Shown: piece by piece, positions 16,851-25,842 of the stretch
How positions within the stretch are numbered: position 1 is the first letter of the stretch
Layout of the letters: every line of letters begins with the position of its first letter
Origin: an uncultured Chlorobiaceae bacterium
Lineage (GTDB): Bacteria > Bacteroidota > Chlorobiia > Chlorobiales > Chlorobiaceae
Direction: 5' to 3'
Length of the DNA: 33,815 nt
Assembly (NCBI GenBank): GCA_903871235.1
Contig: CAIQGA010000006.1
Coordinates: 1-33,815 of the forward strand
Translations under genes and position numbers: made by a program
The notes under the pieces: generated by a model
Databases searched by the model: none
Told to the model about the DNA's origin: nothing
The model's input: only the letters and a program-made list of their open reading frames with translations

Positions 16851-17798
16851 TTATAAAACAGATGTTTTTTTAATTAAATTCATTGTTATCCAATTCAAGT
16901 TGTGAAAAACCCCGTCTTTTAATGACATATTTGGCTTCCAACATAATTCATTTTTTGCTAAAGTGTTGCAAAGAATGCTTGCTGGTACATCAAAAAGGCG
17001 GGGCGGATGGAAAGTGTGCAGCACTTTCCGGTCAAGAATTTGTTCCAGTATTGTGATTATTTCGTTCAGGCTTGTTCCAATTCCTGTAGCTATGTTGAAA
17101 ACAGATATTGATCCATCGTAAACAACAGCTTGGGCAAATGCATCAGCAACATCCTTGATATAGATATAATCACGAGTGGCACTCCCGTCTCCCCAGATAT
17201 CTATTGTTTTATTGTTTAAAGCGTGTTGTATAAAAACGCTAATTGCGCCTTGTGCGGTATCTATACGCTGCCTCTCTCCATAAGGATTAGCAACACGCAA
17301 GATAGTTGCTTTAATTCCATGCAGTTGTTGATACATCAGCATAAACTTCTCAATTGCAAGCTTAGTGATACCGTACGAGACATTTGGCTCAGTAGGGTGC
17401 TGTTCATCTATTGGTAAGTATTTTGAATGACCATACACGGTACCTCCTGAGGAAATAAAAACTATCTTTTTAACGCTTTGAGCTACCATGGCATCAAGTA
17501 ACTGAATGCTTGCTATTAAATTACTCTGAACATCGTAGACAGGGTTGTCGTTAGAGCTCTTTGGAATGGTCGTGGAAATCAGATGAATAACGGCATCCAT
17601 ACCTGTAATAGCCTCATTGATATCATGAGTGCTCATGAATTCGCCAGTGACCCATTCAAGCTTTTCTTCCAGAGAGAATGAGCGGTATGGTTCAACATGA
17701 GGACGTTCAAAAACCCTGATCTGATGACCATCGAGCAACAGTCGATCGACTATTGCTGAGCCAATAAAGCCTCCACCGCCTAAAACAATGATTTTCAT
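16851..17798 (-). CDS. NAD-dependent epimerase (UDP-glucose 4-epimerase-like)
   Basis: 315 residues from the ATG at 17798. A frame opening at 17852 would add 18 residues in front of the glycine motif and overlap the upstream gene more. Signatures are IIVLGGGGFIGSAI at the N-terminus, VIHLISTTIP, the catalytic FISSGGTVYG, the YxxxK pair in YGITK, and DIWGDGSATRDYIYIKDVADA. It is an extended SDR acting on nucleotide sugars; GalE/WbpV-like activity is likely. It overlaps the GT4-RgpF gene by 4 nt (ATGA) and probably provides a sugar for it. It is a different enzyme from the epimerase at 12660. Confidence 0.87.
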   Translation of the reverse strand: MKIIVLGGGGFIGSAIVDRLLLDGHQIRVFERPHVEPYRSFSLEEKLEWVTGEFMSTHDINEAITGMDAVIHLISTTIPKSSNDNPVYDVQSNLIASIQLLDAMVAQSVKKIVFISSGGTVYGHSKYLPIDEQHPTEPNVSYGITKLAIEKFMLMYQQLHGIKATILRVANPYGERQRIDTAQGAISVFIQHALNNKTIDIWGDGSATRDYIYIKDVADAFAQAVVYDGSISVFNIATGIGTSLNEIITILEQILDRKVLHTFHPPRLFDVPASILCNTLAKNELCWKPNMSLKDGVFHNLNWITMNLIKKTSVL

Positions 17799-20266
17799 CT
17801 TGTTACTCCCGGAACATGTGTTACCGCATATCGCATATTCTCCGAAGTACACACTATACCAAAAAGACGCTCAATTGCATGCAGTATTGATCCATCGTAT
17901 GGTAATGGCTCTGTCGGATAGTCTTCCCACTTTAGATCAAGTTCAACAATGCGCTTAAGCATGGGTGAGCAAATCCAGAACATTGTTCCGATCGGAAAAT
18001 TAAACTCGTCAGGAAGTGTAGATATACCTAATTGTTTTGCTATTTTTTCTCCAATCTGACGATTATTAGACCAACCAATTACAAAAGGATCATCTGGAAA
18101 TACAATTCCTGTTTTGATATCATTATTCATTGCAGAGATAATTGCATCTGCCATACGCCCTCCTTTATTGCCTCCCAAAAGGTTTTCCAATAAAAAGTTG
18201 TTCCAGATAGAACCTGTAGAGCGGTCTGTAATATCCAGACTTTTTTTTGTATGTATATGTCCTATGATATCATAATCTTTAACAAGTTTTTTGCCAAAAA
18301 CTGTCAAAAATGGGCCTATATCGCGTCCTCTGTTTGGTACGATTTGGATATCAACAATTTTGCCTAAGTAATTTGATAAGGTTTTTGACACTAAACTCAT
18401 TGACTTTTTATCTTTAACGCTAATAAACAAGTCCGGACGAATAGTATTTACTTCCAGGCGGTTAATAATTTCATTCAACATATCAGGGTAATATACGTGT
18501 AAATGAAGTGCTACGCGTTGGTTATCTATTTTATATTTTGTCTTGGATTGGGCACTGATTATGGTGTAGTTCCACGCCCCTTGTGGTTGGCCATTCCGTA
18601 AATAATCAGCGAATGGGTCGGATTCTTTATTTGTCAGTCCATGCTGTTCTAAATATATTCCGGGGTGAAATCCGGAAAATGGCTTGCGCCGGTTTATTTT
18701 TGTTTTCCAGTTCCGAATATAGCTTCTAATTGCCGAAAAATCTGACATATTACTGTTCTGCTGGAGCGAAAATGTGCTTACGAAAAGGCCTGACGCAAGA
18801 ACTTCCTGAGTATCAAGCTTTTCCTGTATCATTTGTTGTTGAGCCGAAAGTGCAAGAACATTTATGCTTGATGCATACTCTTGCATACAGAATGAGGCGA
18901 GAGAAGCCTCTTTACTCAGATCACTGATTTGTTTCCATAGCGTATCAGATTTAACCAGTGCCAAAACTTTCTGCGATAATTCCATCGTATCGAGGTAATG
19001 AGCAACGCAATAGTCACCAAGCCCATTCTGAATCAAGAAATCAGCAATGCCTGTTGTTTTGTTAAAACATAGAACGGGTAACCCGCAATGCATCGCATCA
19101 ATAGCGACATTTGGCAAAGGATCAAGGCGTGAAGAAAGCAGGAGAAGGTCAGCTAATTGATATGCAAATTCAATTTCTTTCGTCTCGCCTGTAAATACAA
19201 TATGTTTTTCAAGACCCGCTCTCTGAATTTGATCCGCTAAATATACGGAATAATTAATGTCATAATCCGGATTGTATCCTTTCCCAACCCATACGAAACG
19301 GCATTTATCCCCACCTGGTGATCGCAAGACGCGAGATGCACATTCAATAAAAAGATCTACTCCCTTGCGTAGATCCACAGTTCCTACACCTAATACAACA
19401 AAAATGCCATCCGATTTTTGTTCGGGTCTAATCAAAAGGCTTAGGCGTATCCGTTCAACTTCCTGATCATCTGCCGAAATACCCTCGTGTGGAACAATAC
19501 ATTTTCCTTGTGGAATGACTTCAGCCGAAAATTTTTGGATATGGGTATATTCGTTCAAAGCATTTTCTAACGTCAACTGTGTCGAAAATACTGTTTTTGA
19601 TGACCATAAAAAAGCATCGAGGAACGCATTTCGTGGTCTGGTGTACGAGGCAAATTCGTGCAGCAAGCTGATTGTTGGTACGTAGAGCAACGCAAGTGAT
19701 TGTAGAACACTTCTTGATTCAATGCTATTTATTATGGCAAAAAATATGTTATGACGGTTGCAAACCTTAGTAATAAATGGCAATAAAATTTGTGTGTTTT
19801 TGCGAAGAGCGGGCTCAAAGATAACCTCTGTTGCAGCAGCTTGAAAAGCTGTTATGAGTTCACCATCGCCTAAAAGTAATACTACGACGTTATAGTGTTG
19901 TGAGAGTGATTGAACCAGGTTCAGAGCCAAGATCGGGGCTCCAGTTAGCGAAGCCTCATGGCTGACAATTAAAATCGTTAAACGTTTATGGGTGAGATCA
20001 TTGCCTGGTAAAATATTTAATTCAGGATATTTGTATAATCTATTTTCATGTCGTCCATATCTGCAATAATGTATTGATGGATCTATCCCTGCTTCTCTGA
20101 CGTCTGAATTTAGCTGCAGGTAGGTTTTTCTGTCAAATCCTTTTGGTAAATTATAAAAATAATCAACAAACTTTTTTCTTGTTAAATTCAAATAAATATG
20201 ATGCAATAACTGAGAGGCTTTTAGATTTGGATTTAGATAGTGCAAAAATTTAGATTTATTAGGCAT
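17795..20266 (-). CDS. Bifunctional glycosyltransferase: GT4 plus RgpF-like (rhamnan synthesis) domain
   Basis: 823 residues. An N-terminal sugar-enzyme repeat (FDRKTYLQLNSDV ... DPSIHYCRYGRHENR, about 44-76) precedes a GT-B GT4 domain: SHEASLTGAPILAL (102-115), GVGTVDLRKGVDLFI (293-307) and the donor-site stretch SRLDPLPNVAIDAMHCGLPV (379-398). A second repeat (FHPGIYLEQHG ... DPFADYLRNG) lies at 533-559. Residues about 583-815 match the RgpF family: VALHLHVYYPDML, NRGRDIGPFL, DIIGHIHTKKS, and FPIGTMFW. RgpF proteins add rhamnose or related sugars in cell-surface polysaccharides. Two catalytic units in one chain suggest sequential sugar additions. It lies just upstream of the epimerase at 16851. 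Confidence 0.88.
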   Translation of the reverse strand: MPNKSKFLHYLNPNLKASQLLHHIYLNLTRKKFVDYFYNLPKGFDRKTYLQLNSDVREAGIDPSIHYCRYGRHENRLYKYPELNILPGNDLTHKRLTILIVSHEASLTGAPILALNLVQSLSQHYNVVVLLLGDGELITAFQAAATEVIFEPALRKNTQILLPFITKVCNRHNIFFAIINSIESRSVLQSLALLYVPTISLLHEFASYTRPRNAFLDAFLWSSKTVFSTQLTLENALNEYTHIQKFSAEVIPQGKCIVPHEGISADDQEVERIRLSLLIRPEQKSDGIFVVLGVGTVDLRKGVDLFIECASRVLRSPGGDKCRFVWVGKGYNPDYDINYSVYLADQIQRAGLEKHIVFTGETKEIEFAYQLADLLLLSSRLDPLPNVAIDAMHCGLPVLCFNKTTGIADFLIQNGLGDYCVAHYLDTMELSQKVLALVKSDTLWKQISDLSKEASLASFCMQEYASSINVLALSAQQQMIQEKLDTQEVLASGLFVSTFSLQQNSNMSDFSAIRSYIRNWKTKINRRKPFSGFHPGIYLEQHGLTNKESDPFADYLRNGQPQGAWNYTIISAQSKTKYKIDNQRVALHLHVYYPDMLNEIINRLEVNTIRPDLFISVKDKKSMSLVSKTLSNYLGKIVDIQIVPNRGRDIGPFLTVFGKKLVKDYDIIGHIHTKKSLDITDRSTGSIWNNFLLENLLGGNKGGRMADAIISAMNNDIKTGIVFPDDPFVIGWSNNRQIGEKIAKQLGISTLPDEFNFPIGTMFWICSPMLKRIVELDLKWEDYPTEPLPYDGSILHAIERLFGIVCTSENMRYAVTHVPGVTR

Positions 20267-20384
20267 TTGTAATCGTACTTAATGAAAAAAAAGGTACTCT
20301 ACCAACTACTGTAAAAAAAAGTTCTCTTTTATCAGGTATTACCAAAGACAAAATACCTTTAGGCCTAAGTAATAGAACGCATTG

Positions 20385-20670
20385 TTATAAATACGATATT
20401 AAATCAGGTACATGTTCTCCATTCCAAACAAAATCAACTTTTTTAATGTTGTCGGTGTTTACACCATATATTTCGTTGCAAGTGTACATAAGCAGAAGTT
20501 TCTCTGCTGTTGCATGATCAAGGATATGTACATTAAATCCATTTTTTTTAGGTGTTAGCGGATTGTGAGATGGTCATATTTCTGAGCCAAGACCTTTCTT
20601 GTTAATAAGATAAAAGACTTTATCTTCTTTTGTCAGTATGAATAACGTATTTAATGGTTTCACGCAGCAT
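20385..20670 (-). pseudogene. Decayed gene fragment, family not identified
   Basis: The minus strand holds a frame MLRETIKYVIHTDKRR from 20670. It then shifts frame and continues as KVFYLINKKGLGSEI, an in-frame TGA, PSHNPLTPKKNGFNV, then HILDHATAEKLLLMYTCNEIYG and KVDFVWNGEHVPDLISYL, ending at 20385. The amino-acid quality on both sides of the shift and of the internal stop is that of a real protein, so at least two inactivating changes are present. It lies between two intact glycosyltransferase genes in the same orientation, so a former sugar-pathway gene is the natural guess. The rest of the 20267-20688 gap is AT-rich and shows nothing else. Confidence 0.6.
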
Positions 20671-20688
20671 GTAAATATTCTTTTCAGT

Positions 20689-23304
20689 CTACTTTAAATT
20701 GATGAGTGAATTTTCTCTTGGAGGCCAGGCCAGTGAGAAATCTTCATGATCCAGAGTAAGATTCGGGCTGTATGCTGGGTCATGTGAAATTATATTGGCC
20801 CAGCGCTTTTTTATATATTCAGCTTCTCTGTTAAAGCGATTTTGTTTTTCTGGAGTGTTGTCTAATCCTCTCGATGCTGATTCGTGATGGTACATTTCAG
20901 CATAAGGTGTCCAAAGATTGCGCAGTCCTTTTTCTCCAAGTTTCAAGCAGAAGTCGACGTCATTATATGCAACGGTCAGGTTGGTTTCGTCAAAGCCGCC
21001 CACGCTCAGATAATGTGCTTTCTGTACAAGCAGACATGCTGCAGTTACTGCCGAAAAATCCTGCTGCAGAATGGCTCTGGAACAATAACCAGGGTCTCCT
21101 TTTTTAATATATCTTAAAGCATGTCCTGCAATGCCTCCCAAACCCAGAATAACTCCTCCATGCTGCAGCGTTTCGTTCGGGTACCAAAGCCTTGCTCCAA
21201 CAACACCAACGCCTGCCTGCAACGCATGGCCCATCATTTCCTCAAGCCAATGCGGGGAAATGATGGTAATATCGTTATTCATCATACAGATAAATTCCGC
21301 TTTTGAGCGTTCAACAGCTTTATTGTTGAGTCTTGAAAAATTGAATTCTGTATCATCCCTGAGAACAGTGATACGGTGGTGTTGTTTCCATGTTGAAAAC
21401 AGGCCATGCGTTTCCGGTTCTTCTGAGCCGTTATCAACAATGGTGATTGAGTAATTTTTGTAGGTTGTTTGTTTCAGGATTGATTCTATACAAGATTGTA
21501 TCAGAGCTGGTTTGTCTCTTGTCAAGATGATGATTTCAACCTCAGGTTGATTTATGGGTAAATGGTAACGTACCCGATTCATGCCAGGAGCTTCCGTGGC
21601 AGCTTCAGCCGTGGCGGCAATGCCCATTCTTTGCAGATGTTCATTAATGGCTTTCAAAGCAGCAATCTGAGTATAAGGTATTTTTTGGGATAACGCAGTA
21701 CTTTTTTCGTTTACACGCCAATTGTATAGCACTTTTGGAATATGCCGTATCATGGAACGATGAACTATTTCAATCATTCGTAATACAAGATCATAATTCT
21801 GTGCTCCTTCAAAGCCTTTTCTGAAACCACCGACCTGCCTAAGCAGGCTGGTTTTGTATGTTGCCAAGTGGCATATCATGTTATGGCTCAGCAAAAGAGA
21901 GTAATTAAAGTCGCACTTGAAATACGGGTCGCATCTTTTTCCATTTTCATTCAGTTTATCTTCATCAGAATAGATAAGTGCAGCATCGGGATAGTGTATG
22001 ATTTCGTTTGCTATCCAATAGAGTGCATCAGGAGTGAGCAAATCATCCTGAACCAGCATGGCTGTATAGTCACCGGTTGCAAGTTCCAGTGCTGTATTGC
22101 TTGCAGCGGAGATATGGCCTTTGTGCGTTCTGAATGTGTATTTTATCCGGGGCTCAATATTCGCATGTTTTTTTATCAACAGTTGTATTCCCGTATCTGT
22201 TGAGTTGTCATCAGCAATACACAACTCCCAGTTTGGGTAAAGCTGGTCTTTAACGGATTGTATGGCTTTTTCCAGAAATACCGGGGAAGAATTATACACA
22301 GGCATCAGAACTGAGATCAACGGCATTTGCTCCATACGGCTGACCCTTATTCTGAGGTTATTTATTTTTTCCTCAGTCAGGGTATCGTACCGCTCAATCC
22401 AGTTTTCATACTCCCCGTTTTTTCCTTTTTTTTTGTTCCAATTTCCAGAGATCAAGTTATGGATTTTCCGTGAGCGCTTCCATACAGAATTTGCCCACTT
22501 TCGAACTGGCTTGGTCATCCTCCAACTGCTGGAGTTGATCATTTTCTTGATCTGCTCATCATGATCCGCAACAGCACGAGCAAGTGAGTTGGTTTGGTAT
22601 TCAATCGTCACTAAATGGCCGATTCTTGCAAAAAAAGATTTTCTAGTCTCTTGACTTGATGTATCCTGAAAATCACGAATGAGCGCCTTGATGACAGAGT
22701 TTTGTTCATTTCCGACAAAAAGAATGCCAAGCCCATGTGAGTGATCAAATTCAATATGCGGATATTTGACCGACACTTCTTCCCAGAATTTCCACACTCC
22801 AAAATCATGTTCATGCACCTTGATAGCATAAAAAAGCACAGCACCTCTTGGTGACATTTTAGGGAGCCAGTTTTCAAAATCGTGCCTGACTGCGTCATAG
22901 GTGTACAGTCCATCAATATGAAGAAGATCAACTGAGCTGTCGCGGAAGTTTGCACGCGCCTGGTCAAAAGTCATCCGCAAGAGAGAAGAGAATGCGTGGT
23001 AGTGCGTGTTATTATATGAATCGACATCTTCAAAAACACTATCGTCATAAAAACCTGCATGAGCATCGCCCTCCCAGGTATCAACGGCATAACAGCGAGT
23101 CGGTAACCGGTTCGTGGCGACACTCTGGCAAAAAGAGAAATATGAATTTCCGGAATGTGTGCCGAGTTCCACAAAAACGGCTGGTTTTAGGGCCTCAGTG
23201 ATCCAGAAGGCAAATGGGATATGACCAACCCAACACAGAGGGAAGGTTATCCTTGCTGGTTCAAGGAAGAGGGATGCGGATTGTTTGACGGTTGAAAATA
23301 ACAT
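20689..23304 (-). CDS. Fusion protein: SAM methyltransferase plus two GT2 glycosyltransferase domains
   Basis: 871 residues. Residues 1-200 look like a class I methyltransferase of the Methyltransf_24 type (VFVELGTHSGNSYFSF at 43-58, VDTWEGDAHAGFY, LLHIDGLYTYDAVRHDFENW). A short linker with SSSWRMTKPVRKW (258-270) follows. The first GT2 domain starts at about 328 (ISVLMPVYNSSP, IADDNSTDTG, MLVQDDLLTP). The second starts at about 585 (VEIIILTRDKP, IVDNGSEEPETHG, MNNDITI, ending with YNDVDFCLKL). The first domain has QDD where DHDD is usual. Such fusions build O-antigen or capsule chains in the cytoplasm. Gene order suggests an operon with the downstream GT4-RgpF gene, now separated from it by a decayed gene. 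Confidence 0.88.
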   Translation of the reverse strand: MLFSTVKQSASLFLEPARITFPLCWVGHIPFAFWITEALKPAVFVELGTHSGNSYFSFCQSVATNRLPTRCYAVDTWEGDAHAGFYDDSVFEDVDSYNNTHYHAFSSLLRMTFDQARANFRDSSVDLLHIDGLYTYDAVRHDFENWLPKMSPRGAVLFYAIKVHEHDFGVWKFWEEVSVKYPHIEFDHSHGLGILFVGNEQNSVIKALIRDFQDTSSQETRKSFFARIGHLVTIEYQTNSLARAVADHDEQIKKMINSSSWRMTKPVRKWANSVWKRSRKIHNLISGNWNKKKGKNGEYENWIERYDTLTEEKINNLRIRVSRMEQMPLISVLMPVYNSSPVFLEKAIQSVKDQLYPNWELCIADDNSTDTGIQLLIKKHANIEPRIKYTFRTHKGHISAASNTALELATGDYTAMLVQDDLLTPDALYWIANEIIHYPDAALIYSDEDKLNENGKRCDPYFKCDFNYSLLLSHNMICHLATYKTSLLRQVGGFRKGFEGAQNYDLVLRMIEIVHRSMIRHIPKVLYNWRVNEKSTALSQKIPYTQIAALKAINEHLQRMGIAATAEAATEAPGMNRVRYHLPINQPEVEIIILTRDKPALIQSCIESILKQTTYKNYSITIVDNGSEEPETHGLFSTWKQHHRITVLRDDTEFNFSRLNNKAVERSKAEFICMMNNDITIISPHWLEEMMGHALQAGVGVVGARLWYPNETLQHGGVILGLGGIAGHALRYIKKGDPGYCSRAILQQDFSAVTAACLLVQKAHYLSVGGFDETNLTVAYNDVDFCLKLGEKGLRNLWTPYAEMYHHESASRGLDNTPEKQNRFNREAEYIKKRWANIISHDPAYSPNLTLDHEDFSLAWPPRENSLINLK

Positions 23305-23536
23305 AAAACAATAAGCGTCACCGATCTTAGGTTGCGATTACAAATCCTTGTTGCTAATCTGGAAAAAGAAAAAAAAGATCCAAACAGTCTAACACATACG
23401 GCTTGTCTTCGTTTAACACCATCTGTACCGCAGATATTACGGTATAATCCTTAATTATACAAGGTTTATTGCCGTCAGATTCTTGCCAGTGCTTGTTTGT
23501 GTACTTTTCACTATCGACCAACTGTTTTAAACCTTT

Positions 23537-23665
23537 GTTGTAAAGGAGGGTGTGAAGCAGTAGATTAAGGTTGAAAAAACGTTTGAGAACGGGTAACTAT
23601 GGGATTTAATTTATAAGATTTGTGCGTTACCTCCTTCCTTCGAAAGGGCTGGTTGGGATGGCTAT
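23537..23665 (+). pseudogene. Orphan copy of the leader and first codons of the ABC exporter gene
   Basis: This stretch aligns base by base with 29299-29433, the leader and first codons of the intact exporter. Shared blocks include gtttgagaac, then taac, and cgttacct.cttccttcgaaaggg. The frame is kept over FVRYLLPSKG against LVRYLLPSKG in the intact gene, but the start region now has an early stop. Nothing homologous follows; a GT2 gene begins 46 bp later. The rest of the 23305-23710 gap shows no other gene. Confidence 0.75.
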
Positions 23666-23710
23666 GGGTAAGGTGCAGCAAAATGTAACATTCATCCTTT
23701 AACCGTGCGC

Positions 23711-24700
23711 ATGGATTCGATGTCAGGCAATAGTTGCATATCAGTTTCAGCACTCATAGCGGTTTATAATCCCGATCTCTGTTTTTTTGAAAAAGCGGTT
23801 GCGTCGGTGCTCACCCAGACCTGTCCGGTGCTGGAACTTGTTGTGGTCAATGATGGGGGGAGTGAGGCATTTAGGAGCATCTTGCCTGATGACGACCGAA
23901 TCAGGGTTTTCTCAAAGCAGCATGAAGGGGTCGCAGCTACTCGCAACTTTGCTCTTCAGCAGTGCAGGGGAGAGTATATTGCTTTCCTTGATCAGGATGA
24001 TTACTGGTATCCCGACAAGCTACATGAGCAGATGGCCATGATCCCGCTGCCATCAGAACCCTGTATGGTTACTTCACCTGTCGATATTGTTCTCTCTGAT
24101 GACAGCATTCTGGATACATTATCACGACAAGTGTCTGAGGCGTATCGTTGGAAAACCGGTCAGGCAAATGCCGGTTTGAATCTATTTGAAGGAAATTTTA
24201 TCTACTCTTCGACGCCGCTGATACATCGTGCAGTGTTTGACAAGGCAGGACGGTTCGATCCCAGGGTTCAGCCTCATGATGATTGGGATATCTATCTCAG
24301 AATCGTTCTTGCCAGCATTCCCCTCTATTGCTATCGTGAGCGGCCCCTTTCTGTCTGGAGAAGTCATGCATCGAATGAATCAAATAAGGGGACTAAGATG
24401 ATGCATTCAAAGTGTCTGGTTGAGAAGAAGCTTCTCGAAACAGTGATGGATGATGTGACAAAAGGGTTATTGTCGACAAATCTGCTTATTGACTTTTTGG
24501 AAAGAGTTAATTTGCTTTATAAGCAGAATGAGTACAGGCGTTTCAGAAGATTGGTGAAAGGTTATATTTTTTTGCTGTTACGGTACAAATACCATTTCAG
24601 GGGAGTGGAAGTCGAGCTTCGCCGGGCGTATTCGGGTCGTGTTCGTAACATTGTGCTTAAAAGTGCAAGAAGATATCTTGTTTCTTGTTTCCTGAGTTGA
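23711..24700 (+). CDS. GT2 family glycosyltransferase
   Basis: About 329 residues from ATG 23711 (a GTG at 23705 and an ATG at 23720 are also in frame; no strong ribosome site separates them). GT-A motifs: VSALIAVYNPDLCFFEKAV, LVVVNDGGSEAF, the metal-binding FLDQDDYWYPDKL and the late HDDWDIYLRI element that positions the acceptor. There are no membrane helices. It would add a sugar to a growing lipid-linked glycan in the cytoplasm. It lies directly after the orphan ABC-transporter head and 100 bp before a second GT2 on the same strand. Donor and acceptor are unknown. Confidence 0.87.
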   Translation: MDSMSGNSCISVSALIAVYNPDLCFFEKAVASVLTQTCPVLELVVVNDGGSEAFRSILPDDDRIRVFSKQHEGVAATRNFALQQCRGEYIAFLDQDDYWYPDKLHEQMAMIPLPSEPCMVTSPVDIVLSDDSILDTLSRQVSEAYRWKTGQANAGLNLFEGNFIYSSTPLIHRAVFDKAGRFDPRVQPHDDWDIYLRIVLASIPLYCYRERPLSVWRSHASNESNKGTKMMHSKCLVEKKLLETVMDDVTKGLLSTNLLIDFLERVNLLYKQNEYRRFRRLVKGYIFLLLRYKYHFRGVEVELRRAYSGRVRNIVLKSARRYLVSCFLS

Positions 24701-24800
24701 ACAGACAGAGATGTTGCAAATAAGTAACCTGTTTTTCAGGTGCAGAAAAAATTAATAAAAGAAACATGGTTGTTCAATTGGTAGATATTCATTTATCATC

Positions 24801-25745
24801 ATGGAAACAATTGCATTAATAATCCCGTTTTATAATGGGTCTAAATATATAAAGGATGCAATACTTTCAGCCATTCATCAAACATTACCTTTTGATGAGA
24901 TTATCGTAGTTAATGATGGCTCGAATGAAAAAGAGTCTGATTATATTAAAATTCTTGCGTATAGATATAAGCTGATTTACGAAACAAAACAAAATGGCGG
25001 GCAAGGTAGTGCCAGAAATGCGGGCGCCAGGATTGCAAACTCACAATACCTTTGTTTTTTGGATCAGGATGATATCCTCCTGCCAGACCATAACAAAATA
25101 TTGATTGATGGCATAAAAAAGCAACCGACGTATATGCGGGGTGTTGTTTATGCGAACTTTTGCCGTGCTGAAGCTGATGGAATCATATACTCCAGAATGT
25201 CAAGACCAAAAAACCGACTTATTGATGTAAATAACAGGACTATCTATTCTTTCTTGTCTCAGGATATACATGTGCTGCCCTCTGCAATGATGATATTAAA
25301 AAGTACATTTATTGATGTTTGTGGTTTCGACGAACAGTTTAGAGGATATGAGGATGATGATTTGTCACTACGCATTTTCATGCGAGGTTATCATATCACC
25401 TATGTTGACAAGGACGTCTCTGTTTGGCGCAGGCATGGAAATCAAACAATAAATTCTGAAGCTATGATGATCAGCAGATTACAGTATATTAACAAGTGGT
25501 GTGATTACTTGTATAATGACACTGTTGATGTCAGAAAAGTAAGGATGTCGTTATACAGAAGATTTAGATCAACAGTTTATCATGATCTTGTGAAAGTATC
25601 TTCTTTGAGTGAATATATTTTAGTCAATAATATTGTGCAACTATTCTATAATAAATTTATTGATTTACATTCCCTGGATTATAAAATAAAATATTATTAT
25701 AGAAAAAAAATCAGCTCAAAAAAATGGGATAAAGTATTGAGCTGA
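24801..25745 (+). CDS. GT2 family glycosyltransferase
   Basis: 314 residues. GT-A motifs are IALIIPFYNGSKYI at the N-terminus, EIIVVNDGSNEKES, NGGQGSARNAGARIA, the metal site CFLDQDDILLPD, and the acceptor-side GYEDDDLSLRIF. Compared with the GT2 just upstream the coding sequence is visibly more AT-rich, with many AAA/ATA/TTA codons, which suggests a different origin. It has no signal peptide or membrane helix. It ends 98 bp before a convergent gene. Specific sugar unknown. Confidence 0.87.
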   Translation: METIALIIPFYNGSKYIKDAILSAIHQTLPFDEIIVVNDGSNEKESDYIKILAYRYKLIYETKQNGGQGSARNAGARIANSQYLCFLDQDDILLPDHNKILIDGIKKQPTYMRGVVYANFCRAEADGIIYSRMSRPKNRLIDVNNRTIYSFLSQDIHVLPSAMMILKSTFIDVCGFDEQFRGYEDDDLSLRIFMRGYHITYVDKDVSVWRRHGNQTINSEAMMISRLQYINKWCDYLYNDTVDVRKVRMSLYRRFRSTVYHDLVKVSSLSEYILVNNIVQLFYNKFIDLHSLDYKIKYYYRKKISSKKWDKVLS

Positions 25746-25842
25746 ATGTTGGCGTACTGGGTATACATATTCAGTGAAGTGAGAGGTCGGTGCACAATCC
25801 TTGACGTATGTGAGATATTGGTAAAGCCTGGTTTAGCCTTTG

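Noticed and set aside
24720-24755. Hairpin ACCTG-TTTTT-CAGGT after the first GT2 as a terminator
   Set aside because: The stem is only five or six bp and no T-run follows on the plus strand.
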